Virus record (IMG/VR): IMGVR_UViG_3300042002_000074
Location: 1 to 43,769 of that record
Direction: 5' to 3' (one strand)
Length of the DNA stretch: 43,769 bases
Origin: a virus
Part shown: in pieces, positions 1-7,899 of the stretch
Layout of the letters: every line of letters starts with the position of its first letter
Position numbering within the stretch: the first letter of the stretch is position 1
Translations under genes and position numbers: made by a program
Notes under the pieces: model-generated
What the model was told of the DNA's origin: nothing
The model's database searches: none
The model's input: the letters and a program-made list of their open reading frames with translations, nothing else

Positions 1-220
1 CCATATTTTTCCCCCGGCGGGACTTTTTGTAGAAACTTTTTGCCCCCTGGGATTCTCCGGGGGAGAGTTGATACGAACCTTCCTTGTACATACGTGTGGC
101 ATGGGCCAACATGTGCCCAACAAGGAAGGTTCTTATGAACTCTCCCCTCCTTCCCTTTGACCCATCCACCCCTAACCTAAGTTTTCTTGTCATGAACCTG
201 ACTGGAAGGAGTTGAGAACT
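1..220. other. Left-end non-coding region before the packaging genes
   Basis: No convincing gene is seen here. The stretch holds pyrimidine-rich and G-rich runs, a large inverted repeat (61-146), and a good ribosome-binding site (around 204-211) serving the GTG at 221. I see no clear -35/-10 pair. Its position directly before the small terminase and HNH genes makes it a place to look for a packaging start site (cos or pac), but nothing in the bases alone proves that. Confidence 0.6.
61..146. repeat. Long imperfect inverted repeat, possible structured RNA
   Basis: Two nested pairs of arms can be read directly. The outer arm GGGAGAGTT (61-69) is complementary to AACTCTCCC (138-146). The inner arm GAACCTTCCTTGT (75-87) is complementary to ACAAGGAAGGTTC (120-132). 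Unpaired five-base stretches at 70-74 and 133-137 separate them. Inside the loop, GGGC (103-106) can pair with GCCC (115-118) around CAACATGT. No T-run follows, so a simple terminator is unlikely. The inner hairpin has a near copy at 33555-33572. Confidence 0.75.
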
Positions 221-565
221 GTGCCAGCACGCCGACAAAGTGGTCAGGAACCCCGTCCAAGTCGAGGCAGACCAGCCACAACTCCACAGGGTCGTGAGAG
301 TCAGATGGTCGCCAAGGCCATGAGGCTCGCCGAACAACAGCTTGAAGACGGTACAGCGTCGGCTCAGGTCATCACGCACTACCTAAAGCTTGGATCCAGC
401 CGAGAAGTCCTCGAACAAGAGCGTCTCCGTCACGAGAACGAACTTCTTCAAGTCAAGCGCGAGGCGTACGAGGGACAGAAGCGGATCGAAGAGATGTACG
501 TCAACGCCATCCAAGCAATGCGTGCTTACGGCGGACACTCAACGGCTGACGATCAAAATGAGTAG
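221..565 (+). CDS. Probable terminase small subunit
   Basis: A 114-residue, charged, helical protein. After a basic N-terminus it has a GRPATTPQGRE segment, then long helices containing AEQQLEDGTASAQVITHYLK and a coiled-coil-like LEQERLRHENELLQVK stretch. This pattern matches small terminase-like proteins of actinophages and Firmicutes phages that come first in the packaging module; such proteins recognise phage DNA and hand it to the large subunit. GTG at 221 is chosen because AAGGAG (206-211) lies 9 bases upstream; the in-frame TTG at 212 touches that site. The end overlaps the HNH gene by 8 bases. Assignment rests on recalled family pattern and position. Confidence 0.6.
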   Translation: MPARRQSGQEPRPSRGRPATTPQGRESQMVAKAMRLAEQQLEDGTASAQVITHYLKLGSSREVLEQERLRHENELLQVKREAYEGQKRIEEMYVNAIQAMRAYGGHSTADDQNE

Positions 566-965
566 GAGTTACTCAGAGCTGAGACAGTACGGAACGTTCA
601 TCGAACGCTTCCGTTACCTCGCTTTGAGGGGGAACGTCGGCCAATCGACCTTCGGGTTCGATCGCTGGGTGAACCAAGGCTTCTACACATCTCGGGAATG
701 GCGACAGACTCGAGATCAGATCATCGTTCGAGACAACGGCTGTGATCTAGGAATCGAGGGCTACGAGATCCACAGAGGTCTCTACATCCATCATCTGAAT
801 CCCATCACACTCGAGCAACTAGAAGCCGGTGATGACTGTCTTCTCGACCCCAACAACCTGATCACTGTCGCACACCGAACCCACAATGCCATTCACTACG
901 GCGATGAGAAGCTACTCCCACAGCTACCCGTCGACCGTCGGCCTGGCGACACGAAACTCTGGTAA
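558..965 (+). CDS. HNH homing-type endonuclease
   Basis: A 135-residue protein with an HNH nuclease core. The segment RDQIIVRDNGCDLG leads into IHHLNPIT (first His pair), then LDPNNLITVAHRTHNAIHYG supplies the central Asn and the last His residues. HNH proteins beside terminase genes often assist DNA cleavage during packaging; here it sits directly after the small terminase and overlaps it by 8 bases. The ATG is in a TCAAAATG context that recurs at other gene starts in this genome. A free-standing homing endonuclease remains possible, but the tight operon fit favours a packaging role. Confidence 0.75.
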   Translation: MSRSYSELRQYGTFIERFRYLALRGNVGQSTFGFDRWVNQGFYTSREWRQTRDQIIVRDNGCDLGIEGYEIHRGLYIHHLNPITLEQLEAGDDCLLDPNNLITVAHRTHNAIHYGDEKLLPQLPVDRRPGDTKLW

Positions 966-976
966 CAGGAGAACCA

Positions 977-1111
977 ATGACCGAGAAGAAGGACGAGAAG
1001 ACCGAGGGTGCTCCGTGCCCGCCCGTCGAGGACCGGGGTGACGACGCCGACATGCCCAACGAAGCCGAGGCTGACTACGAGGCCGAGGAGAAGGACGAGG
1101 ACCAGGCATGA
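977..1111 (+). CDS. Small acidic protein of unknown function
   Basis: A 44-residue reading frame (MTEKKDEKTEG...) made mostly of Glu, Asp and Lys, with one Cys. ACAGGAG lies just before the ATG, and the stop overlaps the endolysin start as ATGA (1108-1111), which indicates translational coupling. It has no membrane segment or recognisable motif. Its place suggests it is read together with the lysin, but no role can be assigned. It could merely be a coupling leader. Confidence 0.55.
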   Translation: MTEKKDEKTEGAPCPPVEDRGDDADMPNEAEADYEAEEKDEDQA

Positions 1112-1977
1112 CCACCTTCGCACACGCCAGCTCCAAGCTCGGCAAGGTCACCGGCCCCACCAAGTCGAGGGCCAAGGAGATCTTCGACGCAGCGCAGAAG
1201 GCCGGACACGACGTCTGGTTCATGTGGGGCTACGACGGCAACGCCAACAACACCGAGCACCACAGCGGCCGGGCCCTCGACTTCATGGTCCGCAACAAGG
1301 CGGCGGGCGACTGGATCCGGAACTACATCTGGACCAACCGCAAGCGACTCCGGCTCCAGCACGTCATCTGGTACCAGAAGATCACCTCGACCGTCACCCA
1401 GCCTGGCGTCGTTCGCCAGATGGCCGACCGAGGCAGTGTCACCGAGAACCACAAGGACCACGTTCACGCCCTCTTCTTCACCGGCACGTACCAGAAGCCC
1501 GGTTCGGAGAACGATCCCGTCGATCCGACCCCCGAGAAGAAGTCGCTCTCTGAGGTCGCTCAGGACGTTCGCGCGGGCAAGTACGGCAACGGCTACACCC
1601 GCACCCAGAAGCTTCGCTCCGAGGGCTACGACCCGGCGGAAGTCCAGCGTGAGGTCAACCGCCAGATCGCCGGTGACCCGCCGGTCCGGAAGACGATCAG
1701 CCAGATCGCCAGCGAGGTCATCGCGGGCAAGCACGGCGACGGTGCCGCTCGTGTCGAGAAGCTGACTCGCATGGGTTACAACTCCAACACCGTTCAGAAG
1801 GAAGTCAACCGCCTTCTGACGCCCAAGGGCGAGAACAAGCCCAAGCTGACCATCAGTCAAGTCGCTACTCAGGTCATGCGAGGTGACTGGGGTGACGGCG
1901 AAGTCCGCAAGAGCAGGCTCACCCGTGCCGGGTACAACTACAACGCCGTTCAGGCCGAGGTCAACCGCCGGTCCTGA
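1108..1977 (+). CDS. Endolysin: M15-type peptidase with three CW_7 repeats
   Basis: A 289-residue two-part lysin. The N-terminal domain (about 20-130) resembles M15/VanY zinc peptidases: the HxxGxAxD signature is seen as H51-H52-S-G-R-A-L-D58, and DHVH (117-120) supplies the last zinc ligand, so a peptide bond in peptidoglycan is the likely target. Residues about 147-289 hold three repeats of roughly 40 residues, each with an I/L-S-x-V/I-A start, a G-x-x-G-x-G turn and a final GY...VQxEVN. These match the CW_7 (Cpl-7) cell-wall-binding repeat. It has no signal peptide, so export should rely on a holin. It lies in the packaging module, far from the holin candidates near 25 kb. Confidence 0.88.
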   Translation: MTTFAHASSKLGKVTGPTKSRAKEIFDAAQKAGHDVWFMWGYDGNANNTEHHSGRALDFMVRNKAAGDWIRNYIWTNRKRLRLQHVIWYQKITSTVTQPGVVRQMADRGSVTENHKDHVHALFFTGTYQKPGSENDPVDPTPEKKSLSEVAQDVRAGKYGNGYTRTQKLRSEGYDPAEVQREVNRQIAGDPPVRKTISQIASEVIAGKHGDGAARVEKLTRMGYNSNTVQKEVNRLLTPKGENKPKLTISQVATQVMRGDWGDGEVRKSRLTRAGYNYNAVQAEVNRRS

Positions 1978-2009
1978 CGAAACCGTCAAAATGAGAGGAG
2001 GTGTCTCAC

Positions 2010-2381
2010 GTGGAACCAAGCATACTCAAAAGCACCAAGAAGATTCTGGGTATCGGTGAGGCTGATACGTCGTTCGATGTCGACATCGTCACTCACATCA
2101 ACTCGGTGCTGGCCGTACTCGACCAAGTCGGGATCGGACCCGTCAACGGCTACATGATCGAAGACGACACGGCTACGTGGGACACCTTCATCGGTACCGA
2201 CCCCCGGCTGAATCTCGTCAAGACGTACCTGTACCTGAGGGTCCGTCTTCTGTTCGATCCTCCGAGCACGTCATATGCCATCGATGCGATGAAGAATCAG
2301 ATCGCCGAGTTCGAGTGGCGTCTGAACGTCCAGAGGGAGGAGGAATCATGGACCGATCCAACGCTTCCCGTAATCAGCTAG
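2010..2381 (+). CDS. Head-tail connector-like structural protein
   Basis: About 123 residues. The pattern ILKSTKKILGIGEADTSFD, then HINSVLAVLDQVGIGP, AVKTYLYL-like and RLLFDPP segments, matches small all-helical gp6-like connector proteins that ring the portal. GTG at 2010 is preferred over GTG at 2001 because GGAGG (1997-2001) is then 8 bases upstream. The end overlaps the next gene by 34 bases, whose ribosome-binding site lies inside this frame. Its position before the large terminase is unusual for a connector. The family assignment is from memory of similar phage proteins. Confidence 0.6.
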   Translation: MEPSILKSTKKILGIGEADTSFDVDIVTHINSVLAVLDQVGIGPVNGYMIEDDTATWDTFIGTDPRLNLVKTYLYLRVRLLFDPPSTSYAIDAMKNQIAEFEWRLNVQREEESWTDPTLPVIS

Positions 2382-3367
2382 TGATCGTTGCTCTCCCTAA
2401 CGAGCACGATCCTGTTCGAAAAGTTTCAAGTGAGAAAGAACCTCACTTGACTCTTCTCTATCTGGGTGAGAACGACTTCGACGCTACTCAGATGAAGCTC
2501 ATCATGGAGTACGTCGAACACGCATCGTCCACACTCCCTCCGTTCTTTCTCGACGTCAAGCGTCGAGGCGAACTCGGAGAACACAAGGCAGACGTGCTGT
2601 TCTTCGATCAGAAGTGGACCAAGGTCGTCGAGGGTTTTCGTTCGAGACTTCTCTCGTACGACCTCATCTCGCAGGCATACCTCTCGACGGAACAATTCCC
2701 CGAGTGGACCCCGCATCTGACACTAGGTTACCCGGAGAATCCTGCAAAGAAGTCGGACGGCCAAGAGCAGTTCTGGTCTGTGGGTTTCGATCGAATCGCC
2801 ATGTGGGTCGACGACTACGCAGGACCCACCTTTCAGCTCGAACACGGAGAGTACGACATGGAGGTAGCTATGTCTCAGGCTCGAGGCCGCTCCGCCATGG
2901 AAGCCAGCTTGATCCACTACGGCATCAAGGGCATGAAGTGGGGCGTCCGACGTAGTGAGGCTCAACTCGCTCGCTCGAAGAGCTCTCCGAAGCCTCAGTT
3001 GTCGGAAGACGCGAAGAACGTCAACCGACTGCACAACAAGATCGAAACCAAGGGGACCGGATCTCTTAGTAACCAGGAGATGCGTCAGTTCCTCGAGCGT
3101 GTCGATCTGGAGCGTCGGTACAACCAGACGATGTCCAGTCCTCCGGGTAAGTCGCGAATGGACCGAGGGCACGATCAGGTCAAGAAGTACCTGGGTATGG
3201 CCCAGACCTACGATCAAGTCCGGAAGTTCCTCGAAACCGACTCGGGCAAGATGGTCAAGACCGGTCTCAAGACGGCTGCTGCTGCCGGATTCGGTTACGC
3301 GACCGGTGGAGCAGGCCCCGCTGCCGCCGCAGGTGCAGGTGTTCTCGTCCGGCGAATGACTCAGTAG
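2348..3367 (+). CDS. 2H phosphoesterase fused to a HYGIKGMKWGVR-motif head protein
   Basis: A 339-residue fusion. Residues about 10-165 form a 2H phosphoesterase (LigT/2'-5' RNA ligase-like) domain with both signatures: EPHLTLLYLG (H33, T35) and TPHLTLGY (H123, T125). Such enzymes open 2',3'-cyclic or 2'-5' phosphodiester bonds; anti-CBASS Acb1 belongs to the same superfamily. Residues 190-202 carry HYGIKGMKWGVRR, which starts three small proteins downstream. The tail (203-339) is basic and helical, ending in an Ala/Gly-rich, membrane-like stretch and RRMTQ. GAGGGAGGAGG precedes the ATG. The context of terminase and portal genes suggests a particle component. The exact substrate is unknown. 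Confidence 0.75.
   Translation: MDRSNASRNQLVIVALPNEHDPVRKVSSEKEPHLTLLYLGENDFDATQMKLIMEYVEHASSTLPPFFLDVKRRGELGEHKADVLFFDQKWTKVVEGFRSRLLSYDLISQAYLSTEQFPEWTPHLTLGYPENPAKKSDGQEQFWSVGFDRIAMWVDDYAGPTFQLEHGEYDMEVAMSQARGRSAMEASLIHYGIKGMKWGVRRSEAQLARSKSSPKPQLSEDAKNVNRLHNKIETKGTGSLSNQEMRQFLERVDLERRYNQTMSSPPGKSRMDRGHDQVKKYLGMAQTYDQVRKFLETDSGKMVKTGLKTAAAAGFGYATGGAGPAAAAGAGVLVRRMTQ
2913..2949 (+). repeat. Motif repeat copy 1 (HYGIKGMKWGVR)
   Basis: A 37-base stretch encoding IHYGIKGMKWGVR within the phosphoesterase fusion. It is almost identical at DNA level to copies at 5534-5570 and 6017-6053, although the protein regions on either side differ. Confidence 0.85.
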
Positions 3368-3385
3368 TAGAAGGGAGGGCTGACG

Positions 3386-5119
3386 ATGGCTTTGTCCAAC
3401 ACAGCAACACCGCATTACTACGGACTCTTCCGTGCCGCGGTGATTCGAGGCGATATTCCTGTCAACCAGGAAGTCTCTCTGGAGATGAATCGGATTGACG
3501 CACTCATCGCCAACCCGAACATCTACTACGATGCCGATCCGGTAGAGGGATTCGTTCTCTACTGCGAGAAGGAACTTACACTCACCGACGGCAGCGATCT
3601 CCATCTTCTCGACACCTTTAAACTGTGGGCCGAACAGATTTTCTGCTGGTACTACTTCGTCAACCGGAGTGTGTACGAACCGAAAAGCGGAAAGTACGTC
3701 GACAAGGTGATCAAGAAGCGTCTGACGACCAAGCAGTACCTCATCGTGGCTCGAGGTGCGGCAAAGTCTCTCTACGAGTCCTGTCTACAGAGTTATTTCC
3801 TCAACGTAGACACCTCTACCACGCATCAAATCACAACTGCTCCGACCATGAAGCAGGCGGAAGAAGTCATGCAGCCGATCCGCACTGCTATCACTCGGAG
3901 CCGGGGTCCTCTCTTCTCTTTTCTCACAGAGGGCTCTTTGCAGAACACCACTGGTTCTAAGGCCAACCGAGTCAAGCTGGCTGCTACCAAGAAGGGTGTC
4001 GAGAACTTCCTTACGGGTTCGATGCTCGAGGTCCGGCCGATGACCATCAACAAGCTCCAAGGTCTTCGAACTAAAGTCGCAACGGTTGACGAATGGCTTT
4101 CCGGAGATCTCCGAGAAGATGTCATCGGCGCTATCGAACAGGGCGCCTCCAAACTCGACGACTACCTCATCGTGGCTGTCAGTTCGGAAGGTACTGTTCG
4201 TAACGGCAGCGGTGATACGATCAAACTGGAGCTCGCCGACATTCTCAAGGGAGAGTACCAAGCTCCTCACATCTCGATCTGGCATTACAAGCTGGATCAA
4301 TTGGAAGAAGTCGGCAATCCGGCGATGTGGCCCAAGGCCAATCCCAACCTCGGGAAGACCGTAACGTATGACGTCTACCAACTGGATGTTGAACGAGCCG
4401 AAAAGGCCCCGGCGTCCCGGAATGACATTCTGGCGAAGCGCTTCGGTATTCCGATGGAGGGTTACACGTACTTCTTCACTTACGAGGAGACGCTGCCTCA
4501 TCCTTACCGGGAATTCTGGTCGATGCCTTGTGCTATGGGGGCCGACCTTTCCCAGGGTGACGACTTCTGTGCATTCACATTCCTCTTTCCACTGCCAGGT
4601 GGCAAATTCGGGATAAAGACCCGGAGTTACATCACGTCTCTGACGCTGATGAATCTCCCGGGGGCCATGAGGCACAAGTACGACGAGTTCATCAATGAAG
4701 GAAGCCTCCACATTTTCGAGGGCACGATCCTCGACATGATGGAGGTCTATGACGACCTGGATGCACATATCCAGGAATGTGCTTATGACGTGCGCGCATT
4801 TGGCTTCGACCCCTACAACGCTAAGGAGTTTGTAAACCGCTGGGAAGCGGAAAACGGGCCGTTCGGCATCGAAAAGGTTATCCAGGGAGCGCGAACAGAG
4901 TCTGTCCCGCTTGGGGAAATCAAGACTCTGAGTGGTCAACGATTGCTCATATTTGATCAGGCATTGATGTCCTTCGCCATGGGTAATTCGATCACCCTTG
5001 AGGACACGAACGGAAACCGTAAGCTCCTGAAGAAGCGACAAGAGGGTAAGATCGACAACGTCGCCGCCCTGATGGACGCATTCGTGGCTTACAAGCTCAA
5101 CAAAGAGCAGTTCGAATGA
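3386..5119 (+). CDS. terL: Terminase large subunit
   Basis: A 577-residue packaging motor. The ATPase half has a Walker A-like segment VARGAAKSL at about 122-130 (a variant without the classic GKS/T) and a Walker B-like TVDEW near 234-238. The nuclease half shows GADLSQGDDFCAFTF near 390, where an acidic metal ligand is expected, and GFDPYNAKEF near 475. This order matches the Terminase_1 type used by HK97-like phages, which translocates DNA into the prohead and cuts it. The ATG follows AAGGGAGGG. The length is normal for the family. Confidence 0.9.
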   Translation: MALSNTATPHYYGLFRAAVIRGDIPVNQEVSLEMNRIDALIANPNIYYDADPVEGFVLYCEKELTLTDGSDLHLLDTFKLWAEQIFCWYYFVNRSVYEPKSGKYVDKVIKKRLTTKQYLIVARGAAKSLYESCLQSYFLNVDTSTTHQITTAPTMKQAEEVMQPIRTAITRSRGPLFSFLTEGSLQNTTGSKANRVKLAATKKGVENFLTGSMLEVRPMTINKLQGLRTKVATVDEWLSGDLREDVIGAIEQGASKLDDYLIVAVSSEGTVRNGSGDTIKLELADILKGEYQAPHISIWHYKLDQLEEVGNPAMWPKANPNLGKTVTYDVYQLDVERAEKAPASRNDILAKRFGIPMEGYTYFFTYEETLPHPYREFWSMPCAMGADLSQGDDFCAFTFLFPLPGGKFGIKTRSYITSLTLMNLPGAMRHKYDEFINEGSLHIFEGTILDMMEVYDDLDAHIQECAYDVRAFGFDPYNAKEFVNRWEAENGPFGIEKVIQGARTESVPLGEIKTLSGQRLLIFDQALMSFAMGNSITLEDTNGNRKLLKKRQEGKIDNVAALMDAFVAYKLNKEQFE

Positions 5120-5141
5120 GCCCTGAAAGGGGGTATGAAGT

Positions 5142-5528
5142 ATGAGCCAGGAGCTCGTCCACTACGGTGTCAAGGGTATGAAGTGGGGTGTTCGTAAGCA
5201 ACGTACCGGCCGACTCAACGTGCGAGCGTCGAGGCTAGAACGAGTAGCCAGCGGCGAGGGTTCATTCAGAGACAAGGCCACGACTCTTGCTGGGACGTCT
5301 GTTTACGGTGCGGTCAAATCTCGTGGAAGTCTGAAGAAGGAAGCCGCTCGCCGAGCCAAGAACCTTCGCAGCCAAGAGAAGCGACTCGCAACCGGCAAGG
5401 CCAAGACCATGGATCTCCTCAAGGCCTACGGGACCTTTACGGTTGTCGGTTTGAACACCTTTGGTGTGTCGTCCGCTGCCAGCCTTGGTAGGGCTGCCGA
5501 CAAGAAGACTGACCATGAGCTCCGGTGA
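5142..5528 (+). CDS. Small HYGVKGMKWGVR-motif head-region protein A
   Basis: A 128-residue, very basic protein that begins MSQELVHYGVKGMKWGVRK. The rest is Arg/Lys/Ala-rich helix with a short hydrophobic segment near 90-110 (TFTVVGLNTFGVSSAASL). The motif is known from many phage head-module proteins but has no settled function. It sits between the large terminase and the portal, as the first of three small genes sharing the motif. Apart from the motif the three are not obviously alike. A role inside the capsid or in head assembly is inferred from position. Confidence 0.65.
   Translation: MSQELVHYGVKGMKWGVRKQRTGRLNVRASRLERVASGEGSFRDKATTLAGTSVYGAVKSRGSLKKEAARRAKNLRSQEKRLATGKAKTMDLLKAYGTFTVVGLNTFGVSSAASLGRAADKKTDHELR
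5158..5194 (+). repeat. Motif repeat copy 2 (HYGVKGMKWGVR)
   Basis: The most diverged of the four DNA copies: several third-codon positions differ and one codon changes Ile to Val, while the protein motif is otherwise kept. This indicates selection on the protein motif. Confidence 0.8.
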
Positions 5529-5967
5529 ACTCGTCCACTACGGCATCAAGGGCATGAAGTGGGGTGTTCGTCGAGCAGACCGCGATGACACCCCAAATGC
5601 CAACTACACTCGAAGTCAGCGAAACTACGATCGCAACAACTTCGGTAAGGGCGGAGTCAAGCGCGTCAATCGCGACTTGAACAAAGGCTTGGACATCAAG
5701 ACGGCACGTAAGAACGAGTATTCTCGTCGCCGCAAAAAGTACAACGCTATCGCCGCAGGTGTCATCGCTGCTCGGTTCGCTCCACGGGCTATTCGAGTCG
5801 TTTCGATGGTGGCAGGGGTTGCCTCTCAACACGTCGCAGTCAGGGCTGAAACCAAGCGTGGTCAAGCAGCCGCGGCTGCTGCTATGGGTCTCCCTCGTGT
5901 GGCATCCGCAGGTCCGAGCTACTCCAAGCAGAATCGCAGTGGCGCCTACAACATCTCGTCGATGTAA
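5515..5967 (+). CDS. Small HYGIKGMKWGVR-motif head-region protein B
   Basis: A 150-residue protein starting MSSGELVHYGIKGMKWGVRR. It is followed by an Arg/Asn-rich polar region and, from about 80, a hydrophobic Ala/Val segment (KYNAIAAGVIAARFAPRAIR) that could enter a membrane. ATG at 5515 is used because it places the motif at the N-terminus as in its two neighbours; it overlaps the previous gene by 14 bases, and no strong ribosome-binding site is seen, so coupling is likely. Function is unknown; a particle-internal protein is the working guess. Confidence 0.65.
   Translation: MSSGELVHYGIKGMKWGVRRADRDDTPNANYTRSQRNYDRNNFGKGGVKRVNRDLNKGLDIKTARKNEYSRRRKKYNAIAAGVIAARFAPRAIRVVSMVAGVASQHVAVRAETKRGQAAAAAAMGLPRVASAGPSYSKQNRSGAYNISSM
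5534..5570 (+). repeat. Motif repeat copy 3 (HYGIKGMKWGVR)
   Basis: This copy matches 6017-6053 at all but a few bases near the 3' end, and the match extends upstream through the ELV codons. Confidence 0.85.
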
Positions 5968-5982
5968 GGGGAGGTTTTTCAC

Positions 5983-6531
5983 TTGTCTGATTTGGGCCCC
6001 TCCTCCAGCGAACTCGTCCACTACGGCATCAAGGGCATGAAGTGGGGCGTCCGTCGATCCGATCCCTCGGGTATTTCTCGCAGTACGAATCGTGAGGCCC
6101 GCAAGGATGCTAAGGAATTCGCCCGAGCCAAGATGTTCTATGGTGAAGGTGCTGGTACTCGACGAAAACTGATCAAGGCCAAGGTCGAGGGTAAGGCCAA
6201 GAAGGACCCGAACTACAAGAAGGCCTTCGACCAACACCTCGGCAACCAAGACATGTCCAGGCATGCCGAGAAAGCCCGAGGAGAGAGGAAGCGGAAGAAC
6301 GTCAAGAAGAGTGCCGGTAGAGGAATTCGTGGTACGCGCCATATCCTCAACGGTAATTCTCAGTACGCCTCCGCCGCCACCGCCATTCTCGTCGGTGGTG
6401 CCCTCTACGCTCACAAGGCGGGTATCGACAAGACCATCTTCAACGCGGGCAAGAAGGCTTATTCCAAAGCCAAGGATCCCAACGGTCACCAGGCTGCCCG
6501 AAACTTGCTAAAGGACATGGGGATCGGCTGA
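5983..6531 (+). CDS. Small HYGIKGMKWGVR-motif head-region protein C
   Basis: A 182-residue basic protein starting MSDLGPSSSELVHYGIKGMKWGVRR. It continues with Lys/Arg-rich helices and a hydrophobic segment near 125-142 (YASAATAILVGGALYAHKAG). The TTG at 5983 is chosen because GGGGAGG (5968-5974) is 8 bases upstream and no ATG or GTG precedes the motif. It is the third of the set and ends 33 bases before the portal gene. Its high positive charge would suit contact with packaged DNA, but that is inference. Confidence 0.65.
   Translation: MSDLGPSSSELVHYGIKGMKWGVRRSDPSGISRSTNREARKDAKEFARAKMFYGEGAGTRRKLIKAKVEGKAKKDPNYKKAFDQHLGNQDMSRHAEKARGERKRKNVKKSAGRGIRGTRHILNGNSQYASAATAILVGGALYAHKAGIDKTIFNAGKKAYSKAKDPNGHQAARNLLKDMGIG
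6017..6053 (+). repeat. Motif repeat copy 4 (HYGIKGMKWGVR)
   Basis: Copy 4 of the motif-coding repeat. It shares the 3' GGCGTCCG form with copy 1 rather than the GGTGTTCG form of copies 2 and 3, so the four copies do not form a simple tandem series. Confidence 0.85.
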
Positions 6532-6564
6532 CCTATAGCCACACTTTCAGGGAGGAGGTGACTA

Positions 6565-7899
6565 ATGGCAAACTTGTTTTCTCGTATGAAGGAGGGTCTG
6601 AAACACGGCTGGAATCTCTTCCTTGAAGAGAAGTATCTCGGGATTCACTCCCATGGCGGACACGGTTCTTACGGAAGTTATGCTCCTCAGCGAAGTAGGG
6701 GTTCATACTCCAGTGAACGTTCCATCATCTCCTCGATCTACACTCGACTTGGGATCGACGTGTCGGGAGTGGATATTCGTCATGCTCGATTGGATAAAGA
6801 GGGGCGTTATCTCGAGGACATTCGCAGTGAACTTCAGGATTGCCTGACGATAGAACCGAACCTCGACCAGGGGGCTCGGCAATTCCGTCAAGACATAGCG
6901 ATGACTCTGTTCGAGCACGGCGTCGCCGCTATCGTTCCAGTCGATACCGACATCGATCCAGCCGTATCATCCAGCTTCATCATCAACTCTCTCCGGGTCG
7001 GAGAGATTGTGGCGTGGCATCCACAGCATGTCACCGTGAATCTCTACGACGAACGGGATGGACAACGGAAGCAAGTCACCGTTCCGAAGAAGTCCACGGC
7101 CATCGTCGAGAATCCGCTGTATTCGGTGATGAACGAGCCGAACTCGACGCTTCAGCGGCTTATTCGTAAGCTGAACATGCTGGACTCCGTGGATGAACAG
7201 TCCAGCTCCGGCAAGCTCGATCTGATCATTCAGCTTCCATATGTGATCAAGTCCGAAGCCCGACGGCAGCAAGCTGAACAACGGCGTAAGGATATCGAGT
7301 TTCAGCTCAAGGGAAGTCAGTACGGCATTGCCTATACTGACGGAACTGAGAAGATTCAGCAACTGAACCGGCCAGTTGAGAACAACCTTCTCAAGCAGAT
7401 CGAGTACTTGACTGCGATGCTATATTCGCAGCTCGGTCTGACGGAAGAAGTGATGAACGGGACGGCCGATGAAAAGGCCATGATCAACTACTTCAATCGG
7501 ACTATCAAGCCGATTGTTCAGGCGATCACGGAAGCCATGAAGCGCTCCTTCCTGACGAAGACTGCTCGTACTCAGGGTCAGTCGATCGTGTACTTCCGCA
7601 ACCCGTTCGATCTCGTTCCGATGGAGCAGGTGGCAGAAGTCGCCGACAAGTTCACCCGGAACGAAATTCTGTCGGCAAACGAGATCCGTCAAGGTATCGG
7701 GTTCAAGCCCTCCAAGGATCCGAAGGCCGACCAGCTCGTCAACAGCAACATGCCTCAGGCCGATACAGGTGTCGGTATGCCGCCTCCGGAAGAAACCGAC
7801 GAAGAAGACGAGGGAGAAGACCTTCTCCAGAGTGGGCTAGCCGAGGTCAATGATCTCGTCGACTCAATCTTCAGTGATCTCGGTATCGACAATGAGTGA
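6565..7899 (+). CDS. Portal protein
   Basis: A 444-residue protein with the layout of HK97-type portals: a polar N-terminus, a mixed core with SLRVGEIVAWHPQHV and a GIAYTDGTEKIQQLNRPVENNLLKQIEYLTAMLYSQLG-type stem region, then GTADEKAMINYFNRTIKPIVQAI, which is characteristic of the portal helical stem and clip. The C-terminus is acidic (ETDEEDEGED). The portal forms the twelve-fold vertex through which DNA enters. The ATG follows GGGAGGAGGTGA, a near-perfect ribosome-binding site. Downstream of the large terminase and before the protease-capsid gene is its usual place. Confidence 0.85.
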   Translation: MANLFSRMKEGLKHGWNLFLEEKYLGIHSHGGHGSYGSYAPQRSRGSYSSERSIISSIYTRLGIDVSGVDIRHARLDKEGRYLEDIRSELQDCLTIEPNLDQGARQFRQDIAMTLFEHGVAAIVPVDTDIDPAVSSSFIINSLRVGEIVAWHPQHVTVNLYDERDGQRKQVTVPKKSTAIVENPLYSVMNEPNSTLQRLIRKLNMLDSVDEQSSSGKLDLIIQLPYVIKSEARRQQAEQRRKDIEFQLKGSQYGIAYTDGTEKIQQLNRPVENNLLKQIEYLTAMLYSQLGLTEEVMNGTADEKAMINYFNRTIKPIVQAITEAMKRSFLTKTARTQGQSIVYFRNPFDLVPMEQVAEVADKFTRNEILSANEIRQGIGFKPSKDPKADQLVNSNMPQADTGVGMPPPEETDEEDEGEDLLQSGLAEVNDLVDSIFSDLGIDNE

